From assembly GCA_016290295.1 (NCBI GenBank), contig JAEETJ010000004.1:74546-138545 (forward strand): a stretch of DNA of 64,000 nt, in the 5' to 3' direction. A program made the position numbers and the translations under genes. Of this stretch, positions 1-8,677 are shown in pieces. Numbering within the stretch: the stretch's first letter is position 1; every line of letters starts with the position of its first letter. Under the pieces are notes generated by a model. The model searched no databases. It was not told where the DNA came from and worked only from the letters and a program-made list of their open reading frames with translations. This DNA comes from Bacteroidales bacterium. GTDB lineage: Bacteria; Bacteroidota; Bacteroidia; Bacteroidales; WCHB1-69.

Positions 1-1
1 G

Positions 2-169
2 CGTATCCACGCCTTTGTGGCCAACAGCGTACTTTACCGTCCCGAAATACTTCCCAACGAAACTGTTTCATACAGGATTCCCGATGAAGGACATGGCACT
101 TTGCAGGTCAACGTAGGTGCCACCTGGAAAATCAACTTTTTGAAATATTTACCCGAAAGATTAAAATAA
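2..169 (+). CDS. C-terminal fragment of an unidentified, possibly envelope, protein
   Basis: This is an open frame cut by the left edge of the window. It encodes 55 residues and ends in TAA. The reading ends in alternating hydrophobic and polar residues (LQVNVGATWKINFL) that would suit a beta-strand near the end of a secreted or outer-membrane protein, but no family was recognised. The next gene starts 9 bp downstream on the same strand, so co-transcription is likely. Only the C-terminus is visible, so the function is left open. Confidence 0.55.
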   Translation, partial: RIHAFVANSVLYRPEILPNETVSYRIPDEGHGTLQVNVGATWKINFLKYLPERLK

Positions 170-178
170 CAAAGCAAT

Positions 179-1429
179 ATGGCACCCTTCAATTTCAGAA
201 ACAACAATATTCTGCATCAGATTTACCGAATTTCCAGAAATAATGTCATGCATTATATGGTGAGGGCATACCGCCGTACCCATGAGCTGGTCATCTTTCT
301 GGTTATCTTTTTCGGCTTTTTCATCGGCTTGTCCATTCCCATGGGCTTGCCGAACATGCTGAACACCTTCATGAACACGGCCTATCATCTGCTGCTCGAA
401 ACAGTTTTCTACATCATGGCCATCACCGTGATGACAGGTGCCATCAGCAAGCTGTTTGTGGAGTTTGGTGTGGTAGTGCTGTTGGAGAAGATGCTGAAAC
501 CGCTGATGAAGCCACTCTACAACCTGCCCGGCGTAGCCTCTTTAGGCGCTGTGATGACCTTTCTGAGCGACAACCCTGCCATCATCACCTTGTCGAAGGA
601 CAAGACCTTCAGACAGTATTTCAAGCAGTATCAGATGGCCTCTTTGACCAACTTCGGCACCTCCTTTGGCATGGGTTTGGTGGTTGTGGCTTTCATGACT
701 GGTCGCGGCTATGGTAGTGGAGCATTAGTCGGTTTGGCCGGCGCTTTCATTGGCAGTATTGTCACCACCCGTATGATGCAGTACTTGACACTGAAATCCT
801 ATCCGGAATTGGATTCTCCGATGCCAGGAAACCTTGCGGAACCCACAACCGAAAAAATTGAGAATATTGATAAAGCACAAGTCGCACAAGGAAATCTGGA
901 AGAAGAAGAGAAAAAAGGCCCATTTTTGCGCACGTTGAACGCCATGTTGGACGGTGGCAAGAGCGGTGTGGAGATTGGCTTATCCATCATCCCTGGTGTG
1001 CTGATCATCTCCACCATTGTAATGATGATCACATTCAATGCCCCTGCCGACGGCTATACCGGCGCAGCCTACGAAGGTGTACCCGTATTGCCCTGGTTAG
1101 CCTCCAAAATAGACTTTATTTTCCAATGGCTCTTTGGTTTCGACCATCCCGAACTGATAGCCTTCCCGATTACCGCCTTAGGAGCTGTAGGCGCCGCCAT
1201 CGGTCTGATTCCTGCCTTTGATACTTCTGGTTTGATTACCGCCAACGCCATTGCCGTATTCACCGCCATGGGCATGTGCTGGAGCGGTTTTCTGAGCACC
1301 CACACCGGCATGTTGGACTCTCTCGGCTACCGCAAACTGATATCCAAGGCCATTATCTCCCACACTATTGGCGGCCTCATCGCCGGCATATCAGCGCACT
1401 GGTTGTTTGTGCTGGTGTCGCTGATATAA
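179..1429 (+). CDS. Gate-domain (nucleoside recognition) inner-membrane protein, CD0519/CD1768-like
   Basis: A 416-residue polytopic membrane protein with about nine hydrophobic segments. After a short basic N-terminus comes a run of helices containing GLSIPMGLPNMLNTFMNTAY, which resembles the Gate (nucleoside recognition) fold seen in spore-maturation-like and CD0519/CD1768-type proteins. A charged cytoplasmic loop at about residues 220-255 (EKIENIDKAQ, EEEEKK) separates two membrane halves, as in duplicated Gate proteins. The substrate is unknown; the family name does not prove nucleoside transport. The start at 179 lies 9 bp after the upstream stop. An internal ATG at 248 is possible, because the first 23 residues are polar and unlike a membrane start. 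Membrane and family assignment are fairly secure; transport role is inference. Confidence 0.75.
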   Translation: MAPFNFRNNNILHQIYRISRNNVMHYMVRAYRRTHELVIFLVIFFGFFIGLSIPMGLPNMLNTFMNTAYHLLLETVFYIMAITVMTGAISKLFVEFGVVVLLEKMLKPLMKPLYNLPGVASLGAVMTFLSDNPAIITLSKDKTFRQYFKQYQMASLTNFGTSFGMGLVVVAFMTGRGYGSGALVGLAGAFIGSIVTTRMMQYLTLKSYPELDSPMPGNLAEPTTEKIENIDKAQVAQGNLEEEEKKGPFLRTLNAMLDGGKSGVEIGLSIIPGVLIISTIVMMITFNAPADGYTGAAYEGVPVLPWLASKIDFIFQWLFGFDHPELIAFPITALGAVGAAIGLIPAFDTSGLITANAIAVFTAMGMCWSGFLSTHTGMLDSLGYRKLISKAIISHTIGGLIAGISAHWLFVLVSLI

Positions 1430-1471
1430 AGCATAGTGGGAAAAAACTCTAAATTCTCCGAAAGATCTACC

Positions 1472-1496
1472 GTCTATGCCAAAATCTGGCATAGAC
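1472..1496. other. Inverted repeat downstream of the Gate-domain gene
   Basis: Ten-base arms GTCTATGCCA and TGGCATAGAC pair perfectly around a 5-nt loop. It could end transcription of the gene stopping at 1429. It is followed by AAAAATGG rather than a T-run, so it is not a standard intrinsic terminator. It may be an RNA-processing hairpin. Confidence 0.5.
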
Positions 1497-1633
1497 AAAA
1501 ATGGCACTTTTTCACACGTATGTGGTTTCACATAGAAAAAACGACCACTTTTTTGTTAAAATATACCAGTTTAACATATTGGCTTTCAATAAAATAATTT
1601 TCAAAAGGGCTTGATTTTGCATTTTGGTTTTTG

Positions 1634-1641
1634 TATCTTTG
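1634..1641 (+). promoter_or_regulatory. Bacteroidota -7 promoter box for the ORF6N gene
   Basis: TATCTTTG matches the TAnnTTTG -7 consensus of the Bacteroidota primary sigma factor. A TTG at 1611-1613 could serve as the -33 element, 20 bp upstream. The ATG of the ORF6N gene lies 24 nt downstream. Confidence 0.7.
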
Positions 1642-1665
1642 CGGCTTCATTAAATAGTAAATTAT

Positions 1666-2328
1666 ATGGAAACTGAAACTGCATTGAAGCCTATAGAAAG
1701 TACCATTGAGACCATCCGCTCCCGAATATACGAAATAAGAGGGCGAAAGGTGATGCTTGACCGGGACCTCGCTGATTTGTATAACGTAGAGACCAAACGG
1801 TTGAATGAAGCAGTAAAAAGGAATATGGAACGATTTCCTCCTGATTTTATGTTTCAATTGTCGAAGGACGAATTTCAGAATTGGAGGTCGCAAATTGCGA
1901 CTTCCAATAGTTTGATGTCGCAAACCGCGGTTTCAAATACAATAAAGATGGGGATGCGAAAACAGCCGTTCGCTTTTACAGAATTAGGAGTTTCTATGCT
2001 TAGTTCAGTATTGAACTCCAAGGAGGCTATCCAAATGAACATCAATATTATGCGGGCGTTTGTACTGATGCGGCAGGCATTGTCGGAACTGTCGGCAACC
2101 AATTCGCGGGTGGAACAGCTTACAAGACGTGTTGATGACCTTAGCCATTATGTTGATGACATTCTTCGTGACCAGAACGACATCAACGAAGCCACGACCC
2201 TGCAAATAGACCTTATTCAAGACTCTTTGGCGGAACTTCATGCGGAAAAAACGGAACGTGACGAGGAGAATTCTCGCAGGAGAATCGGATTTCGGATTGA
2301 AAAGGAAGAGACAGCCGCAAAACAGTAG
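1666..2328 (+). CDS. ORF6N domain-containing protein
   Basis: A 220-residue protein with an ORF6N domain at about residues 14-110: IYEIRGRKVMLDRDLADLYNV, then LNEAVKRNMERFP, then FAFTELGVSMLSSVL. ORF6N is a KilA-N-associated putative DNA-binding domain found in phages and in many Bacteroidota chromosomes. The C-terminal half (about 130-200) is charged and predicted to be coiled-coil, ending in a basic and glutamate-rich tail. It appears to be a single-gene transcription unit with its own -7 box. The molecular role is not established; presence near phage-derived or accessory DNA is typical. A second ORF6N gene in this window lies at 15710. Confidence 0.85.
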   Translation: METETALKPIESTIETIRSRIYEIRGRKVMLDRDLADLYNVETKRLNEAVKRNMERFPPDFMFQLSKDEFQNWRSQIATSNSLMSQTAVSNTIKMGMRKQPFAFTELGVSMLSSVLNSKEAIQMNINIMRAFVLMRQALSELSATNSRVEQLTRRVDDLSHYVDDILRDQNDINEATTLQIDLIQDSLAELHAEKTERDEENSRRRIGFRIEKEETAAKQ

Positions 2329-2488
2329 CTACAGTTTCATGTCGCACCCAGTTCGCTCACTTGTATAGTTTCTGGTAGTGCGTACTTCCTAAACCCGAAT
2401 TCTTTTCAGTCCAAGGCTTCCTCTATCGAGAGGTGCAAGAGATTAAGGGAGTGGTGGAAAAATCATAGAAATACGCCATGGCACGTCA

Positions 2489-3484
2489 CTACTCTAATAT
2501 CCTATTCACCGCTTCTATAACACGCTCGGGAGAAATGCCTGTCAGGCAGCGATAATCACCATATTTACAGGGGTTGTTGCCATAGATGCTGCAGGGGCGG
2601 CATGGAAGGTCTTCCTGTATCACATTGTCCATCGACTGGCCCCAACCCAAGAAGCCAGCTAAAGGATGCGTGGCACCCCAGACACTTACCACAGGAACGC
2701 CTGCCAATGAAGCCAGGTGCATATTGCCACTGTCCATGGCTAACACAAGTCGCAGACGGCTCATCAGCCGCAGTTCCTCGCCCATGTCGGCCAAGCGGCC
2801 CACCACAGACTCCACATTCGGGTATTTTTGTTCCCACTGTTCCATCAAGGCTTTTTCTTCCGCACCTGCGCCAAACAGATAGACATGCAGATGTTTGGAG
2901 AGTTCTGCCACCACCTGCTCTAACTTATCCAAAGGATAAACCTTTCCCTGATGGGCAGCGAAAGGAGCCACGCCGATGGCATTTTCTTTTGCAATCGCTT
3001 CATTTCCAAACAACGAAAACGGCTGATGCCAGTCTATCCGCACTGGATAGCCCAACTCCGCCAGCACCTGCTGATAACCCTCGAATGATGTACGCTGCTG
3101 AGTCTTCACCTTCGCCTTGATAAAGTTTTTCCGTTGGCGTCGGTCCTTATCAAAATAGGCCGTCGGTATTCCATCCAGTCTAAAGAAATTTCTTAAACAA
3201 ATGGTTCTCAGTACATTATGAAAATCCGCAATAGCACAGGGTTGCAAAGTCTTCAACTCTTTATAAAGCCTTCGGATTCCCGGCAAGCCCTTGTAATTCT
3301 TCAGATTCACCCCGACAAACGACACATTCTGTGGCAGCATTCGCATTACGGGTCCCACGTAGGGACGGCTCACCACCGTGATTTGCAAATCGGGATATTG
3401 CCGGGCCAAAGCATCAATCACAGGCACCGACATCAGAATATCGCCCAAAGCGGAAAAACGGAAAATGAGCAGATGCGGTTTCAC
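2489..3484 (-). CDS. Glycosyltransferase family 9 (heptosyltransferase-like)
   Basis: A 331-residue GT-B-fold protein of family 9, the ADP-heptose:LPS heptosyltransferase family. The N-terminal HLLIFRFSALGDILMSVPVI and the C-terminal AMDSGNMHLASLAGVPVVSVWGATHP are family hallmarks for acceptor- and nucleotide-sugar-binding halves. A cysteine-rich stretch near the end (LPCRPCSIYGNNPC) is common in family members. The likely role is adding a heptose or related sugar to the LPS core at the cytoplasmic face of the inner membrane. Its ATG overlaps the stop of the upstream DUF4254 gene by 4 bp, so translation is probably coupled. The acceptor sugar cannot be read from the sequence. The stop codon falls within a partial copy of the palindromic repeat seen at 40223. 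Confidence 0.88.
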   Translation of the reverse strand: MKPHLLIFRFSALGDILMSVPVIDALARQYPDLQITVVSRPYVGPVMRMLPQNVSFVGVNLKNYKGLPGIRRLYKELKTLQPCAIADFHNVLRTICLRNFFRLDGIPTAYFDKDRRQRKNFIKAKVKTQQRTSFEGYQQVLAELGYPVRIDWHQPFSLFGNEAIAKENAIGVAPFAAHQGKVYPLDKLEQVVAELSKHLHVYLFGAGAEEKALMEQWEQKYPNVESVVGRLADMGEELRLMSRLRLVLAMDSGNMHLASLAGVPVVSVWGATHPLAGFLGWGQSMDNVIQEDLPCRPCSIYGNNPCKYGDYRCLTGISPERVIEAVNRILE

Positions 3485-4086
3485 TTTTTGCCGTATAAAA
3501 CAGGATTAGTGCTGGGGTCATTGTACATTTTCATCTGCTTGTACACACGCATGTACTTGCGTCCCGCCTCGAAATCTGCCAACAGCTGATCAATAGCGGT
3601 ACTCAGGTCCACCTGCTGCTGCAACAATACATCCAGTTTTTGCTGGCACAGCTGCCGGTGTTCCTCGCTGGCATCCTGACGTTCCACCTGCTCACGCATG
3701 TGATAGATTTTCAGTGCCAAAATACTCAAACGGTCCACAGCCCAAGCAGGACTTTCCGTGTTGATGGTGGCATTTTCGGCCACTTTCACCTCATGATATT
3801 TCGTATAAAAATAGCTGTCGATAGTCTCCACCAGATCCGTGCGTTCCTGGTTGCTACGGTCAATCCGTCGCTTCAGTGCCAAGGCTTCCACCGGGTCGAT
3901 ATTCGGGTCACGGATAATATCTTCCAGATGCCACTGCACCGTATCAATCCAGCATTTCAAGTACAAATCAGCCTCAATACTGCCAGCGGAATATGGATTT
4001 CGAATCGGAGCATCCACATTGTCCGTCTGATGATAATCCTTAATGACCTGCTCAAAAATCGGGTTCGCCAAAGCTGTAAATGTCAT
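3481..4086 (-). CDS. DUF4254 domain-containing protein
   Basis: A 201-residue soluble protein matching the DUF4254 family of Bacteroidota, which commonly neighbours GT9 glycosyltransferases. It is rich in charged helices (LKRRIDRSNQERTDLVETID) and has no signal peptide. The ORF track begins at 4248, but a TAATTTTG -7 box at 4114-4121 lies between 4248 and the ATG at 4086. That makes 4086 (MTFTALANP) the real start. The last 4 bp overlap the GT9 start, forming a two-gene operon. A role linked to LPS assembly is inferred from the neighbour only; the biochemical function is unknown. Confidence 0.82.
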   Translation of the reverse strand: MTFTALANPIFEQVIKDYHQTDNVDAPIRNPYSAGSIEADLYLKCWIDTVQWHLEDIIRDPNIDPVEALALKRRIDRSNQERTDLVETIDSYFYTKYHEVKVAENATINTESPAWAVDRLSILALKIYHMREQVERQDASEEHRQLCQQKLDVLLQQQVDLSTAIDQLLADFEAGRKYMRVYKQMKMYNDPSTNPVLYGKK

Positions 4087-4113
4087 ATCGTCAGTTTTAT
4101 TAATACAAAAAAG

Positions 4114-4121
4114 CAAAATTA
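4114..4121 (-). promoter_or_regulatory. -7 box for the DUF4254-GT9 operon
   Basis: Read on the minus strand, TAATTTTG fits TAnnTTTG. It is 28 nt upstream of the ATG at 4086 and sits back to back with the nucleoside kinase promoter about 35 bp away. Confidence 0.62.
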
Positions 4122-4155
4122 CAAATAAAAACGACATCTCATAAAAAAAATTGCC

Positions 4156-4163
4156 GTACATTT
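4156..4163 (+). promoter_or_regulatory. -7 box for the nucleoside kinase gene
   Basis: TACATTTG fits TAnnTTTG. It overlaps the ATG-independent ORF start at 4162 given by the track, so translation must begin downstream, at ATG 4183. The predicted leader is only about a dozen nucleotides. Confidence 0.66.
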
Positions 4164-4182
4164 GCAACAAATTTTTCAACTC

Positions 4183-5838
4183 ATGATTACAGTAGATATT
4201 CAAAACACCAATAAAACCCTGACCATTCCTTTTGGAATGACGGTACAACAGTTAGCAAAAGAAGAAAATATCCGTTTGGAATACCCTGTTATGGGGGCAC
4301 TTATCAACAACAAGGTACGCGAGTGTGCCTATCGAATTCACAAGCCCTGTACGGTGCAGTTTTTCGACATGACCTCTTCCTACGGACATCTTATGTACAC
4401 CCGTTCGGTCTATTTTATCTTGTATAAAGCCGTCAAAGAAACCCTGCCTAAATATGTGAGACTTAAGATTTTACACTCCATTTCAGGTGGAAAATACTGC
4501 GAATTGGACAATTTGGATCAGCCACTCGACCAAGCTCTGGTCAGCCGACTGTATAAACGCATGCGGGAAATCGTGGAAAGTAACATTCCCTTCGAAAGAG
4601 TGGAACTTCCTTCCAAAGAAGCCGTTCAACTGTTTAAGGATGAAGGACTTGAAGACAAATACGAGTTGTTACGCAACCGCACCCGCATCTACACGTCCAT
4701 TTACAAGTTAGGAGATACTGTCAACTATTATTTCGGCAATTTAGCACCCTCAACAGGGGTCATTCATTTGTTCGGTCTGGAGTTATACGAATCGGGAATG
4801 TTGCTAAAAGTACCTCAACCACAGCATCCTACCACCCTTTCGCACACCCATCAGGTGCCCAAATTGTTTTCTGTTTACCAAGATTACAAAAAATGGGCCA
4901 ACACTATCGGCATACCCTATGTTTACAATGTGAACAAAAAAATAGCCGAAGGCAAAATCCAAGACACCATCCTCATTACCGAAGCCTATCACGAGAAACT
5001 TTTAGCAAAAATCGCCGACCAGATTCACGAGCGTAAATCCAAGGTGGTGCTCATCAGCGGACCGTCCAGTTCAGGAAAAACCACGACCTGCAAGCGCTTG
5101 TCGGTGCAGTTGGGCATTTTAGGCTACGATCCTGTGCAAATTTCCGTGGACGATTTCTTTGTGGAACGCGAAGAGACTCCCAAGGATGAAAACGGAGAAT
5201 ACGACTTCGAGTCTGTGGATGCCATTGATCTGAAGCTGTTTAACGACACGCTGAACCGCCTGCTGCAAGGCGAGGAGGTGCCGCTGCCCACTTTCGATTT
5301 TTCCGCTGGCAAAAAAATTTGGAAAGGCAATACCATACAGCTGCGTCCCAACTCCATATTGGTGATAGAAGGTATCCACTGCCTGAACCCCCGTCTGACC
5401 GAACAAATTGATGACAACATCAAATTCAAGCTATTCGTGTCGGCTCTCACTTGTATCTCCATCGACCGACAGAACCCTATTCCTACAACAGATAACAGAC
5501 TGATACGTAGAATTATACGAGATTACAACTACCGTGGGTATTCGGCTCAGCAGACCATCAGTCGCTGGCCCAGCGTGCGTCGTGGCGAGAACCGCAACAT
5601 CTTCCCTTTCCAAGAGAATGCTGACGCCATGTTCAATACCTCACTGATTTGCGAAATGGGCGTACTGAAGAAATACGCTATTCCCATTCTGTTGGCCGTA
5701 CCAGAAAACTGTGTTGAATTTGCCGAGGCCTACCGACTGCTGAAATTCCTGTCGTATTTCAAGGTAATTCAAGAAGAGAACATCCCCGGCACCTCCATCT
5801 TGCGCGAATTTGTCGGCGGTAGTAAATTCAAATACTAA
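4183..5838 (+). CDS. Nucleoside (uridine) kinase with N-terminal TGS/ThrRS-like domains
   Basis: A 551-residue protein of the Bacteroidota uridine-kinase-like family. The first 60 residues resemble a TGS domain (VDIQNTNKTLTIPFGMTVQQL). The next 150 resemble the threonyl-tRNA synthetase editing-associated domain. The kinase domain starts with the P-loop GPSSSGKTTT near residue 291 and contains VDDFFVEREETP and VIEGIHCLNP, typical of uridine kinase/phosphoribulokinase folds. It probably phosphorylates a nucleoside (uridine or cytidine) using NTP. Start 4183 was chosen because of the promoter overlap at 4162. The MBOAT gene follows 17 bp downstream, so co-transcription is likely. Kinase identity is solid; exact substrate is inferred from family. 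Confidence 0.88.
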   Translation: MITVDIQNTNKTLTIPFGMTVQQLAKEENIRLEYPVMGALINNKVRECAYRIHKPCTVQFFDMTSSYGHLMYTRSVYFILYKAVKETLPKYVRLKILHSISGGKYCELDNLDQPLDQALVSRLYKRMREIVESNIPFERVELPSKEAVQLFKDEGLEDKYELLRNRTRIYTSIYKLGDTVNYYFGNLAPSTGVIHLFGLELYESGMLLKVPQPQHPTTLSHTHQVPKLFSVYQDYKKWANTIGIPYVYNVNKKIAEGKIQDTILITEAYHEKLLAKIADQIHERKSKVVLISGPSSSGKTTTCKRLSVQLGILGYDPVQISVDDFFVEREETPKDENGEYDFESVDAIDLKLFNDTLNRLLQGEEVPLPTFDFSAGKKIWKGNTIQLRPNSILVIEGIHCLNPRLTEQIDDNIKFKLFVSALTCISIDRQNPIPTTDNRLIRRIIRDYNYRGYSAQQTISRWPSVRRGENRNIFPFQENADAMFNTSLICEMGVLKKYAIPILLAVPENCVEFAEAYRLLKFLSYFKVIQEENIPGTSILREFVGGSKFKY

Positions 5839-5855
5839 GCTGAAAACACTATTCG

Positions 5856-7277
5856 ATGCTTTTCAACTCGATAGAATTTCTGATTTTCTTCCCGATAGTC
5901 ACCCTGCTGTTCTATCTGCTTCCGCATAAGTTCCGCTGGCTACTTCTTTTAGCTGCCAGCTGCTTCTTCTATATGTGGTTCATTCCCAAATATATACTCA
6001 TCTTACTGATAACGATTCTAATAGACTATACGGCAGGTCTCCTGATTTTCAAATGGAAAGACTCACCCTCGAAGAAGAGGACATGCCTGATTGTCAGCAT
6101 TATATCCACTTGTGCGGTTCTGTTTATCTTCAAATACCTCAACTTCTGCAGTGCCAATTTGGTAGCTTTAGCCCAACATTTCGGCTGGTCGCACCCGCAG
6201 CAGGTACTCAATATCGCCCTGCCCATCGGTCTGTCATTCCATACCTTCCAGAGCCTAAGCTATGTCATCGAGGTATATCGTGGACATCAAAAAGCGGAAC
6301 GTCATTTCGGCTACTACGCCCTGTACGTCATGTTCTATCCGCAATTGGTCACGGGTCCCATTGAGCGCCCGCAGAACCTGCTCACTCAGCTGCATCGCGA
6401 GAAGAAACTGCAATACGACAATATCGCTAACGGACTGAGACTCATTCTTTTCGGCCTCTTTCTGAAGATGGTGGTGGCCGACAATTTGGGTGCCTATGTG
6501 GACCAAATTTATGAAGACCCTCATGCTTTCAGCAGCGCTGATATTCTGTTGGGCATGATATTCTATTCCTTCCAGATTTACGGCGACTTCTTCGGCTATT
6601 CCTCCATTGCTTTGGGCTGCGCCTTAGCCATGGGATTCACGCTCATTGACAACTTCAAAACCCCATATCTGTCAGACAGCATTCAGGAATTCTGGCGCAG
6701 ATGGCACATTTCCCTCTCCACCTGGTTCCGCGACTACCTGTACATTCCCTTGGGTGGCAACCGTGTCAGCATTCCCCGTTGGGCGCTCAACACGCTGATA
6801 GTGTTCACCGTATGCGGCATCTGGCATGGTGCCAACTGGACCTTTATGATTTGGGGCTTCGCCTACGGGGTGTTACTCTGTCTGGAAAGGCCGCTCCGCA
6901 GTATTCATATCTTCGATAAAATCAGCAGTAAAAGCGGAAAAAGCATTCTCAAAGGACTCAACATCCTCAAAACTTTCATCATTGTCACCTTTCTCTGGAG
7001 TATTTTCCGTGCCCCATCTTTCGACAGCCTGCATCAACTGTATTCCGCACTCTATCATAACTTTACCCAGCCCATGCAACTACAGATCAGCACCATTGTA
7101 TGGGTAGCCCTGATACTTTTCATACTTCTGGATATTCTGATTCGCCAAAGCCGCTTTGACCAGTGGTGCAGCCAGAAAACCGGCCTTGTACGCTGGAGTA
7201 TTTATGCTCTGATGATTTTCGCCATCATCGTATTTTCATCCGTCCAACAATATCCGTTTATTTATTTCCAATTCTGA
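5856..7277 (+). CDS. MBOAT family O-acyltransferase (AlgI-like)
   Basis: A 473-residue membrane-bound O-acyltransferase with about ten transmembrane helices. Recognisable motifs are YPQLVTGPIERPQNLL (about 166), EFWRRWHISLSTWFRDYLYIPLGG (about 277-300) and the invariant-histidine motif CGIWHGANWTF (about 320-330). MBOAT proteins of this branch move acyl (often acetyl) groups across the inner membrane to extracytoplasmic glycans or peptidoglycan. Its stop overlaps the ATG of the next gene by one base (TGATG), which strongly suggests coupled translation with an SGNH-like partner, as in AlgI/AlgJ-type pairs. The glycan target is not determinable here. Confidence 0.92.
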   Translation: MLFNSIEFLIFFPIVTLLFYLLPHKFRWLLLLAASCFFYMWFIPKYILILLITILIDYTAGLLIFKWKDSPSKKRTCLIVSIISTCAVLFIFKYLNFCSANLVALAQHFGWSHPQQVLNIALPIGLSFHTFQSLSYVIEVYRGHQKAERHFGYYALYVMFYPQLVTGPIERPQNLLTQLHREKKLQYDNIANGLRLILFGLFLKMVVADNLGAYVDQIYEDPHAFSSADILLGMIFYSFQIYGDFFGYSSIALGCALAMGFTLIDNFKTPYLSDSIQEFWRRWHISLSTWFRDYLYIPLGGNRVSIPRWALNTLIVFTVCGIWHGANWTFMIWGFAYGVLLCLERPLRSIHIFDKISSKSGKSILKGLNILKTFIIVTFLWSIFRAPSFDSLHQLYSALYHNFTQPMQLQISTIVWVALILFILLDILIRQSRFDQWCSQKTGLVRWSIYALMIFAIIVFSSVQQYPFIYFQF

Positions 7278-8305
7278 TGAAAGAGAACACCAAAAATACC
7301 CTTCGTAAAATTGGCATGAAGTTGTTGCTGCTGATAGCGGTATTGGCGGTTTTGGACGTGCTATATTATTACACCTATTACCCTAAAGACCTGAAAGAGC
7401 AATGTTCGCTGATAAACTTATCGCAAAAGCCGGCTCTTGAAGGCGGTGACATCATATACTTAGGAGAATCCTCCAACCATTCATTCTGCGAAGCCGACAG
7501 CGACCAACGTTATATCTGTATGATGCTGGATGACCTCCTACCCGACCATAAAGTTTGCAATTTGGCCAAAGATGCCTGCCATGCCGGCGTTTTCTATGAT
7601 ATCATGTGGAATATTCCCCAGGAAAGCGCAGTCAAGACCGCTGTTGTCACCGTCAACATGCGCTCCTTCTCCAGCGAATGGATTAACTCCGATTTGGAGA
7701 CAGCTTTGCAGAAAGAGCAGGTATTGATGAAACAAGCCCCAGCTCTATACAAGCGCCTATTGCTGGCATTCAAGGGATATACCCACTGGACCGAGGAAGA
7801 ACGAGGACATAAAGTACGGAAAGATCTGAAAAGACAACGATTCAATATACCCGATTTCCCTTATCACAACGCCTCCGAATGGGACCGTGCTCTCGGTAAA
7901 AGCGGCATGTTATTTGATGGGACCTACCCTTCTTGGGACACCATCGCCTTGGCGTGCCACTACATCAAGGATTTCGCCTATCAACTGGATGACAAGAACC
8001 CTCGTATCAAGGACTTTGACAGAATTGTAAAGCTGTGCCAAGAAAGAGGTTGGAAACTGGTTTTCAATATTTTAGCCGACAATATGGATCAGATTGAAGC
8101 TTTGGTAGGACCAGAATTGCCTCAGTTGATGAAACAGAACAACCAATACATCATGGATCGTTATCAGTCACAGGGTGTTACTGTGATTGACAACTACAAT
8201 GTCGTACGTGATGCGGACTTCTTTGAGCGCGATTTTCCGACAGAGCATTACACCCAGACTGGCCGTCTGACGATTGCCCGAAATATCGCAGAGGCAATTA
8301 GATAA
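7277..8305 (+). CDS. SGNH/AlgX-like extracytoplasmic partner of the MBOAT protein
   Basis: A 342-residue protein with one N-terminal transmembrane anchor (MKLLLLIAVLAVLDVLYYYTYY) and a large periplasmic domain. It contains GESSNHSF, which resembles the nucleophile block of SGNH hydrolases, and a late TEHYTQTGR that could supply the catalytic His. These features match DltD/AlgJ/AlgX-type partners that complete acyl transfer onto glycans. The track begins at 7163, inside the MBOAT frame; ATG 7277, overlapping the MBOAT stop, gives a normal anchor and is preferred. Function as acyltransferase partner is inferred from the motif and coupling; sequence identity to a named family is moderate. Confidence 0.75.
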   Translation: MKENTKNTLRKIGMKLLLLIAVLAVLDVLYYYTYYPKDLKEQCSLINLSQKPALEGGDIIYLGESSNHSFCEADSDQRYICMMLDDLLPDHKVCNLAKDACHAGVFYDIMWNIPQESAVKTAVVTVNMRSFSSEWINSDLETALQKEQVLMKQAPALYKRLLLAFKGYTHWTEEERGHKVRKDLKRQRFNIPDFPYHNASEWDRALGKSGMLFDGTYPSWDTIALACHYIKDFAYQLDDKNPRIKDFDRIVKLCQERGWKLVFNILADNMDQIEALVGPELPQLMKQNNQYIMDRYQSQGVTVIDNYNVVRDADFFERDFPTEHYTQTGRLTIARNIAEAIR

Positions 8306-8336
8306 TTAGATAATTAGCAAATTAGTTAATTAGTTG
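8296..8336. repeat. AT-rich TTAGCAAATTAG word repeat, copy 1
   Basis: A short run of ATTAGATAATTAG, TTAGCAAATTAG and TTAATTAG words directly at the end of the SGNH-like gene. It is the first of about ten copies of this class in the window. No promoter box follows here. Confidence 0.7.
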
Positions 8337-8677
8337 ATGGAACAATTATATCTGTATTATCCCTTTTAGTCTTGTTGAAATTTCTATTTTTGGCCAGAGA
8401 ATTTTAGCATCAGCTATGGTCTCTCCCTTTCGCGGCGGTTGGCAATACACTTCGGTGCACACGAGCCACTCGCCGCGACCAAATAAACAATCCATAACTC
8501 GTCCTATGCGTCGGTTGCGGTTACACCGCAATTTCGGCCGCATCGCGGCACGCGCCGCATAGCAAATGATGAACAGAAATGTATAACAGCGTGCCAGAGG
8601 TACGCTCCTACTACAATCAAATTATCTGGTATGAAATCAAAGGTTAGAAGAGATTTTAAATTCTTAGCTTTCAGTTC
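8306..8677. other. 372-bp intergenic stretch without a gene
   Basis: It holds the AT-rich repeat just described and a palindrome GCGGT-TAC-ACCGC at 8517-8529, related to the GCGGT copies at 43651 and 43707. The 65-codon minus-strand ORF here has no recognisable similarity or promoter and is not accepted. No terminator with a T-run was seen. Confidence 0.6.

Noticed and set aside
1472-1496. Hairpin as intrinsic terminator of the Gate-domain gene
   Set aside because: Stem is perfect but no T-run follows on the plus strand; kept only as an inverted repeat.
1528-1923. 131-codon minus-strand ORF overlapping the ORF6N gene start
   Set aside because: Shadow of the ORF6N gene and its AT-rich promoter region; no motif.
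2602-3120. 172-codon plus-strand ORF in the GT9 gene
   Set aside because: Antisense to a gene with clear GT9 motifs; proline- and serine-rich reading typical of a shadow.
8346-8543. 65-codon minus-strand ORF in the 8.3-8.7 kb gap
   Set aside because: No promoter, no recognisable similarity; partly made of the GCGGT palindrome.
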